In this document: piece by piece, positions 44,718 to 49,926 of the stretch | Position numbering within the stretch: the first letter of the stretch is position 1 | Layout: each line of letters opens with the position of its first letter | NCBI GenBank assembly: GCA_025458805.1 | Contig: JALORQ010000001.1 | Location: forward strand, 1-49,926 | Reading direction: 5' to 3' | Length of the DNA: 49,926 nucleotides | Source of the DNA: Rubrivivax sp. | GTDB taxonomy: Bacteria; Pseudomonadota; Gammaproteobacteria; Burkholderiales; Burkholderiaceae_C | Translations under genes and position numbers: made by a program | The notes under the pieces: model-generated | Told to the model about the DNA's origin: nothing | The model's input: the letters and a program-made list of their open reading frames with translations, nothing else | The model's database searches: none

Positions 44718-46139
44718 GCGAGCCAGCACCTCGTCGCGGGCGAAGAGCGCCAGCACGGCGTCGATCGACGGCGTCTGCGCCCGAGCGCAGACCATCACGC
44801 GCACCGCGGGTGCGAGCTGCGGCATCTTCAGCCGGTGCGCGGCCAGCACGTCCTTGAGCGCCGCCGCGATGTCCGCCGCCGTCCAGGGGACGGTCGCGAG
44901 CCGATCGCGCAGGTCTCGCAGCGCCGGCCGCACGGCGTCGCCGACATGCGCCACGAGGTCGGCCTCGCGCGGCGTGATCGCGACGAAGTACATCTCGAGC
45001 CAGTCGGCGAGCTCGACGATCGTCGAGCAGCGATCCTTGAACAGCATGCACCGCGCCGCCTGCCGCTCGGCCTGCGCGGCATCCACGACGAGGCCGCGGC
45101 GACCGAACTCGTCGGCCACCAGCGCCGCCAGACGATCGTCCGGCGCCGCCTTCATGTAGTGCGCGTTGACCCAGGCGAGCTTGGCGGCGTCCCACTGCGC
45201 GGCGCTGCGCGCCAGGTGCCGGCCGTCGAACCAGGCGACGAGCTGTTCGCGCGTGAAGAGCTCGTCGTCGCCGTGGCTCCAGCCCAGCCGTGCCAGGTAG
45301 TTGACCATGGCCTCGGGCAGGTAGCCCGCGTCCCGGTACTGGAGCACGCTGACGGCGCCGTGGCGCTTGCTGAGCTTGTCGCCGTCGGGCCCGAGGATCA
45401 TCGGCACGTGGCCGTAGCGCGGCAGTTCGCCGCCGGGGCCGAGCAGCGCGCGCAGGATGTTGATCTGCCGCGGCGTGTTGTTGACATGGTCGTCGCCGCG
45501 GATGACATGCGTGATCGCCATGTCGAGGTCGTCGACGACGACGCAGAAGTTGTACGTCGGCACGCCGATCTCGTGACCGTCGTCGCCGGGCCGGGCGATG
45601 ATCAGGTCATCCAGCTCGCGGTTGGCGATCGAGATCGGGCCCTTGACGAGGTCGTCCCAGGTCACGACGCCGTCCTCGGGATTGCGGAACCGGATCACCG
45701 GCCGCACGCCGGCTCGCGGCGGGGGCAGCTTCTTGCCGGTCTCCGGGCGCCAGCGGCCGTCGTAGCGCGGTTTCTCGCCGCGCGCGCGCTGCGCCTCGCG
45801 CATCGCGTCGAGCTCGTCGGGGGTGCACCAGCAGCGGTAGGCGCTGCCCTCGTCGAGCATGCGTCCGATGACCTCGCGATAGCGGTCGAGCCGCTGCATC
45901 TGGAAGAACGGCCCCTCGTCGTGGTCCAGGCCGAGCCAGCGCAGCGCCTCGACGATCTGGTCGACTGCCTCCTGCGTCGAGCGCTCGACGTCGGTGTCCT
46001 CGATGCGCAGCACGAAGGCGCCGCCGAAGTGGCGCGCGAAGGCCCACGCGAAGAGCGCTGTACGCGCGGTGCCCAGGTGCAGGAAGCCGGTGGGCGAAGG
46101 GGCGATGCGCGTGCGCACCGGCAGCGTCGGTGGGGTCAT
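44703..46139 (-). CDS. gltX: Glutamyl-tRNA synthetase
   Basis: Class I aminoacyl-tRNA synthetase that charges tRNA-Glu, 478 aa. The HIGH-type motif appears as [17 protein letters not shown] near residue 15, and the KMSKS-type motif as DKLSKRHG near residue 240. The anticodon-binding region lies after about 330. The ATG at 46139 overlaps the metZ stop (ATGA). The track frame extends further back through metZ. It is followed by the tRNA operon, which includes tRNA-Glu. Confidence 0.95.
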   Translation of the reverse strand: MTPPTLPVRTRIAPSPTGFLHLGTARTALFAWAFARHFGGAFVLRIEDTDVERSTQEAVDQIVEALRWLGLDHDEGPFFQMQRLDRYREVIGRMLDEGSAYRCWCTPDELDAMREAQRARGEKPRYDGRWRPETGKKLPPPRAGVRPVIRFRNPEDGVVTWDDLVKGPISIANRELDDLIIARPGDDGHEIGVPTYNFCVVVDDLDMAITHVIRGDDHVNNTPRQINILRALLGPGGELPRYGHVPMILGPDGDKLSKRHGAVSVLQYRDAGYLPEAMVNYLARLGWSHGDDELFTREQLVAWFDGRHLARSAAQWDAAKLAWVNAHYMKAAPDDRLAALVADEFGRRGLVVDAAQAERQAARCMLFKDRCSTIVELADWLEMYFVAITPREADLVAHVGDAVRPALRDLRDRLATVPWTAADIAAALKDVLAAHRLKMPQLAPAVRVMVCARAQTPSIDAVLALFARDEVLARLRGV

Positions 46140-47359
46140 GCGGTGGCGAGGGCGTCGAGGCCCCGTGCGAGGTCGGCCTTCAGGTCGTCGACGTGCTCGA
46201 GGCCGACCGCGACGCGGACCAGGCCCTGCACGACGCCGGCCGCCTGGCGCTGCGCCTCGGTGAGCCGGCCGTGCGAGGTGCTGGCCGGGTGGGTGATGGT
46301 GGTCTTGGTGTCGCCGAGGTTGGCGGTGATCGAGCAGATGCGCGTGGCGTCGATGACCGAGAACGCGTGCCGCCGAGCGGCATCGGCATCGGGCGCGCGC
46401 ACGACGAAGGACACCACCGCGCCGCCTTGGCCGCCCTGCTGGCGCATCGCCAGCGAATGCTGCGGGTGCGAGGGCAGCGCCGGGTGGTGGACCCGCTCGA
46501 CCGCCGGCCGCGACTCGAGCCAGTGCGCCAGTTCGAGCGCGCGCGCGCTCTGCGCCTGCATGCGGATCGACAGCGTCTCCAGCCCCTTCAGCACCACCCA
46601 GGCGTTGAACGGCGACAGCGACATGCCGGCGCTGCGCATCGTCGGCACGAACTTCGTCTCGATCAGGTCGGCCGGGCCGCAGACGGCACCGGCGACCACC
46701 CGGCCCTGTCCGTCGAGGTACTTGGTGCCCGAGTGCATTACCAGATCGGCGCCCAGGCGCGCCGGCTGCTGCAGGGCCGGGCTGCAGAAGCAGTTGTCGA
46801 CCAGCAGCAGCGCGCCGCCGGCGTGCGCGATCTCGGCCAGCGCAGCGATGTCGCAGACCTCGGTCAGCGGGTTGCTGGGCGTCTCGGCAAACAGCAGCCT
46901 CGTCTGTGGCCGCATCGCGGCGCGCCAGGCCGCCGCATCGGTCTGCGAGACGAAGCTCGTCTCGATGCCGAACCTCGCGAAGTCCTGGAACAGCCGGATC
47001 GTCGAGCCGAAGACCCCGTTCGAGCAGACGACGTGGTCGCCCGACCGCAGCAGCGACAGGATGGTGATGAGGATCGCCGACATCCCGCTCGACGTGGCGA
47101 TGCAGGCGCCGGTGCCCTCGAGCGCCGCCAGCCGACGCTCCATCATCGTCACGGTCGGGTTGCCGAATCGGCTGTAGACGAAGGCCTCGTCCTCGCCGGC
47201 GAAGCGCCGGGCCGCCGTCTCGGCATCGGGGTGCACGAAGCTGCTGGTCAGGAACAGCGCCTCGGAGTTCTCGCCCCACGGCGTGTGCGGCAGGCCCTCG
47301 CGCACGGCCAGCGTCTCGAGCCGCACGTCGGGCGGCAAGGCCACCTTCGGGATCGTCAC
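46136..47359 (-). CDS. metZ: O-succinylhomoserine sulfhydrylase
   Basis: PLP enzyme of the Cys/Met metabolism family, 407 aa, which makes homocysteine directly from O-succinylhomoserine and sulfide. Motifs include [28 protein letters not shown], the substrate-phosphate region [15 protein letters not shown] and the Schiff-base lysine in [21 protein letters not shown]. The GQGRV(V/L)GG-like motif separates MetZ from MetB/MetC. It overlaps purF upstream and gltX downstream, both as ATGA. The purF-metZ pairing is common in this group. Confidence 0.93.
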   Translation of the reverse strand: MTIPKVALPPDVRLETLAVREGLPHTPWGENSEALFLTSSFVHPDAETAARRFAGEDEAFVYSRFGNPTVTMMERRLAALEGTGACIATSSGMSAILITILSLLRSGDHVVCSNGVFGSTIRLFQDFARFGIETSFVSQTDAAAWRAAMRPQTRLLFAETPSNPLTEVCDIAALAEIAHAGGALLLVDNCFCSPALQQPARLGADLVMHSGTKYLDGQGRVVAGAVCGPADLIETKFVPTMRSAGMSLSPFNAWVVLKGLETLSIRMQAQSARALELAHWLESRPAVERVHHPALPSHPQHSLAMRQQGGQGGAVVSFVVRAPDADAARRHAFSVIDATRICSITANLGDTKTTITHPASTSHGRLTEAQRQAAGVVQGLVRVAVGLEHVDDLKADLARGLDALATA

Positions 47360-48882
47360 GTGCGCTCCTCGGCGCCCTGCAGCGCGAGGCGGGTGCGGCC
47401 GCTCTCGTCGTCGTCGGCGCCGAACTGCAGCCTGCGTTGGGTCTCGATGGCGTCGAAGTCGGCGGCGCTCACGTCACCGGTCACGTACACGCCGTCGAAG
47501 CAGCTCGCCTCGAAGCCGTCGAGGCGGGGGTTGAGGCCCCGCACGACGCGCTTCATCGCGTCGACGTCCTGATAGACCAGCGCGTCGGCGCCGATGTAGG
47601 CCCGGATCTCCTCGACGCTGCGCCCGTGGGCGATCAGCTCGTCCTTGGTCGGCATGTCGATGCCGTAGACGTTGGGCCAGCGCACCGGCGGTGCCGCGCT
47701 CGCCATGTAGACGCGCCTCGCGCCCGCCTCGCGCGCCATCTGGACGATCTCCTTGCTCGTCGTGCCGCGCACGATGCTGTCGTCGACGAGCAGCACGTTG
47801 CGCCCCCTGAACTCCATCCCGATCGCATTGAGCTTCTGGCGCACGCTCTTCTTGCGCACCGCCTGCCCCGGCATGATGAAGGTGCGGCCGACGTAGCGGT
47901 TCTTGACGAAGCCCTCGCGGTAGGGCTTGCCGAGCTTGCGCGCCAGCTCCATCGCGCTCGGGCGGCTGCTCTCGGGGATCGGCACGACGACGTCGATCTC
48001 GCTCGGCGCCAGGGTGTTGATGACGCGCTGCGCGAGCGCCTCGCCGAGGTTGAGGCGCGCGTGGTAGACGGAGATGCCGTCGAGCACCGAATCGGGCCGC
48101 GCGAGGTAGACGTACTCGAACATGCACGGGTGCAGCGCGGGACGCTCGGCGCACTGTCGGGCGTGGACCCGCCCGTCGAGGTCGACGAACACCGCCTCGC
48201 CCGGCGCCACGTCGCGCACGAAGCGATGGCCGGTGCCTTCGATCGCCACGCTCTCGCTGGCCAGCATCACCTCGTGCACACCGTCGACCGTGCCCTCGCC
48301 AAGCGCGAGCGGCCGGATCCCGAACGGATCGCGGAACGCCAGCAGACCATGCCCGGCGACCAGCGCGATGACCGCGTACGATCCCCTGACTCGGCGATGC
48401 ACCGCGGCCACCGCCTTGAAGACCTCCTCGGCCGACAGCGGCATGTCGCGCGCCGCGAGCTCGAGCTCGTGCGCCAGCACGTTGATCAGCACCTCGGTGT
48501 CGCTCTCGGTGTTGATGTGGCGGCGGTCGATGTCGAACAGCTCGGCCTTCAGCGCGTGCGCATTCGTCAGGTTGCCGTTGTGCACGAGGACGATGCCGAA
48601 CGGCGCGTTGACGTAGAACGGCTGCGCCTCCTCCTCGCTGTAGGCGTTGCCCGCGGTCGGGTAGCGCACCTGCCCAAGGCCGACGGTGCCAGGCAGCGCG
48701 CGCATGTTGCGCGTGCGGAAGACGTCGCGCACCATGCCGCGCGCCTTGTGCATGAAGCACTTGGTGCCCTGCATCGTGACGATGCCGGCCGCGTCCTGCC
48801 CTCGATGCTGCAGCAGCAGAAGCGCGTCGTAGATCAGCTGGTTGACGGGCGCCTTCGAGATCACGCCGACGATGCCGCACAT
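47356..48882 (-). CDS. purF: Amidophosphoribosyltransferase
   Basis: First committed enzyme of purine synthesis, 508 aa. The N-terminal catalytic cysteine follows the initiator (MCGIVGVI), then the glutaminase domain with [12 protein letters not shown] and [18 protein letters not shown]. The PRPP-binding loop is [18 protein letters not shown] near residue 370. The stop overlaps the metZ start. It follows cvpA by 24 bp, the classic cvpA-purF order. Confidence 0.96.
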   Translation of the reverse strand: MCGIVGVISKAPVNQLIYDALLLLQHRGQDAAGIVTMQGTKCFMHKARGMVRDVFRTRNMRALPGTVGLGQVRYPTAGNAYSEEEAQPFYVNAPFGIVLVHNGNLTNAHALKAELFDIDRRHINTESDTEVLINVLAHELELAARDMPLSAEEVFKAVAAVHRRVRGSYAVIALVAGHGLLAFRDPFGIRPLALGEGTVDGVHEVMLASESVAIEGTGHRFVRDVAPGEAVFVDLDGRVHARQCAERPALHPCMFEYVYLARPDSVLDGISVYHARLNLGEALAQRVINTLAPSEIDVVVPIPESSRPSAMELARKLGKPYREGFVKNRYVGRTFIMPGQAVRKKSVRQKLNAIGMEFRGRNVLLVDDSIVRGTTSKEIVQMAREAGARRVYMASAAPPVRWPNVYGIDMPTKDELIAHGRSVEEIRAYIGADALVYQDVDAMKRVVRGLNPRLDGFEASCFDGVYVTGDVSAADFDAIETQRRLQFGADDDESGRTRLALQGAEERT

Positions 48883-48906
48883 GGTTCGAGACCTCCGTCC
48901 TCGGCG

Positions 48907-49422
48907 TCAGCGCGGCAGCACGTCGCGCAACGGGGCGGGCAGCCACGGCGACATGCCGCGAGTGGCGGCCGACAGCCACGCCGCACCGGTCGACTCGCGC
49001 CACGTCGCCGACTCGCGTGCCGGCGTCAGCCCCACGACCGTGGCCGTCGCGAGCAGCAGCACCGCTCCGCGCAGCAGCCCGAACCCGGCGCCCAGCGCGC
49101 GATCGGCAGCCGACAGCGGTGAAGCGCGCACGAGCTGCCGCACGACGCGGGAAACCAGCAGCCAGGCCACCAGCGCGCCCACGAAGCAGACGGCGAAGGC
49201 GGCGGCGAGGTTGAGCGCCCCGCCGGGCGTGCCGACCGGGACGTGAGGCGCGGCTTGCGGGGCGGCCCACTGCGCCGCGAGCCAGGCCGCGACCCAGCCC
49301 GCGAGAGAGAGCGCCTCGAAGACGAGGCCCCGCACGAGGCCGATGACCACCGACAGCACCAGCACGGCGAGCAGCACGGCATCGAGCCAGCCGATCGACT
49401 GCAGGCGAGCGACGATGTCCAT
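48907..49422 (-). CDS. cvpA: CvpA family membrane protein
   Basis: Inner-membrane protein of 171 aa with about four hydrophobic segments. Its start (IGWLDAVLLAVLVLSVVIGLVRGLVFEALSLAGWVAAWLAA) is typical of CvpA. The ATG at 49422 overlaps the last base of the SPOR gene's stop (TGATG); a TTG one codon earlier is the track's choice. Named for colicin V production in E. coli; its precise role is unclear. Confidence 0.92.
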   Translation of the reverse strand: MDIVARLQSIGWLDAVLLAVLVLSVVIGLVRGLVFEALSLAGWVAAWLAAQWAAPQAAPHVPVGTPGGALNLAAAFAVCFVGALVAWLLVSRVVRQLVRASPLSAADRALGAGFGLLRGAVLLLATATVVGLTPARESATWRESTGAAWLSAATRGMSPWLPAPLRDVLPR

Positions 49423-49925
49423 CAAAGCACCAGGATGTTTGCCGGCAGACCCGCGGCCTTCAGCCGTCGCGCCGCCTCGTCGGCGTCGGCCCGCGAGTCG
49501 AAAGGCCCGACGCGAACGCGCGTGCGTCGCCCGGCATCGGTCTCGATGACCTGGGTATAGGTCTTCAGGCCCAGCCGCTCGACCTTCTGACGCGCCTCGC
49601 GCAGCGTCGCCGGGTCGGTGTAGGCGCCGACCTGCACGACGAAGCGGTCGTCACCGTCAGGCCCGGACGCGGCGCGCGCGGCGCCGGTCGCGACGGCGGG
49701 TCCGACGGTCGTGGCAGGCGTCGCGACCATGCCGGCCGGGGGCCTGGACGCGCCCGCCATGGCCGGCGGCGAGGCCGGTGGAGCCGCCGCCGAAGCCGGC
49801 GGCGGCAACCCGGCCACGGCCCGTGGCGCGGAGGCCGGGGCGGAAACGGGAACCGGCGCCGCGACCGGCGACATCGCCTCGGTTCCCGCATCGGGCGGCG
49901 GCGCCACCGACGTCACCGGCCTGGG
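49422..49925 (-). CDS. SPOR-domain protein (N-terminus outside window)
   Basis: The frame is open to the right edge, so this is the C-terminal part of a DedD-like protein. The visible part is an alanine/proline-rich linker of about 85 residues, then a SPOR domain (DRFVVQVGAYTDPATLREARQKVERLGLKTYTQVI...RVRVGPFDSRADADEAARRLKAAG). SPOR domains bind denuded septal peptidoglycan. It is coupled to cvpA. The GTG at 49916 is probably internal. Confidence 0.9.
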   Translation of the reverse strand, partial: PRPVTSVAPPPDAGTEAMSPVAAPVPVSAPASAPRAVAGLPPPASAAAPPASPPAMAGASRPPAGMVATPATTVGPAVATGAARAASGPDGDDRFVVQVGAYTDPATLREARQKVERLGLKTYTQVIETDAGRRTRVRVGPFDSRADADEAARRLKAAGLPANILVL

Positions 49926-49926
49926 C

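Overview
The window is very GC-rich and densely packed with genes. Many neighbours share 4-bp ATGA or GTGA stop/start overlaps. Gene content and order point to a Burkholderiales-type betaproteobacterium: urtABCDE, paired cyanophycin synthetases, the SPOR-cvpA-purF-metZ order, the bfd/hemP/bfr iron block and a MetZ-type methionine pathway. This placement is inferred from gene content; no rRNA is present. Most long entries of the ORF track are antisense or out-of-frame shadows caused by the GC content.

Layout. (1) 1-5459, + strand: urea ABC transporter urtABCDE. urtA is cut by the window edge and urtD carries an apparent deletion of about 41 nt plus a frameshift. (2) 5518-13113: cyanophycin locus. 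An ABC exporter-like protein with an N-terminal domain that looks PH-like, plus a DUF1854 protein, run leftward. Two cyanophycin synthetases run rightward: a short one with a degenerate Mur-ligase half and a full-length CphA. (3) 13136-17105, - strand: an NMT1-type substrate-binding protein, ABC ATPase, permease, nucleobase deaminase and a lone ureD, preceded by a leader that can fold and hide the ribosome-binding site. (4) 17348-26266, + strand: class II aldolase-like protein, small tautomerase, orphan TRAP binding protein next to a hybrid histidine kinase, an acyl-CoA synthetase and the copper ATPase CopA.

(5) 26279-33225: an envelope-lipid cluster. It holds a GT4 glycosyltransferase, an Mpo1/DUF962-like membrane protein, an N-terminally anchored class III PLP aminotransferase, a phosphatidylserine decarboxylase, a MGDG-synthase-like glycosyltransferase and an LpxH-like phosphatase. 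It is followed by an MscS channel. I think this is the best candidate in the window for an undescribed pathway. (6) 34965-43088: iron block. The leftward genes are bfd, hemP, a DUF2325 protein, a TonB-dependent receptor, a PepSY membrane protein, feoA and feoB, with a Fur-box-like site before bfd. bfr is divergent. (7) 43183-49926: a cyclic-nucleotide-binding/rhodanese fusion, a tRNA-Ala/Glu/Asp operon with promoter and terminator, then gltX, metZ, purF, cvpA and a SPOR protein in housekeeping order.

How the parts fit: regions 1-3 form a nitrogen island that takes up urea and probably purines and stores nitrogen as cyanophycin. The urease structural genes are not here, and the lone ureD suggests rearrangement. 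Region 6 combines Fe(III)-chelate uptake, a possible inner-membrane reductase and Fe(II) import in one apparent operon beside iron storage. No CRISPR array, insertion sequence, prophage or rRNA was found, and no gap between genes exceeds about 250 bp.
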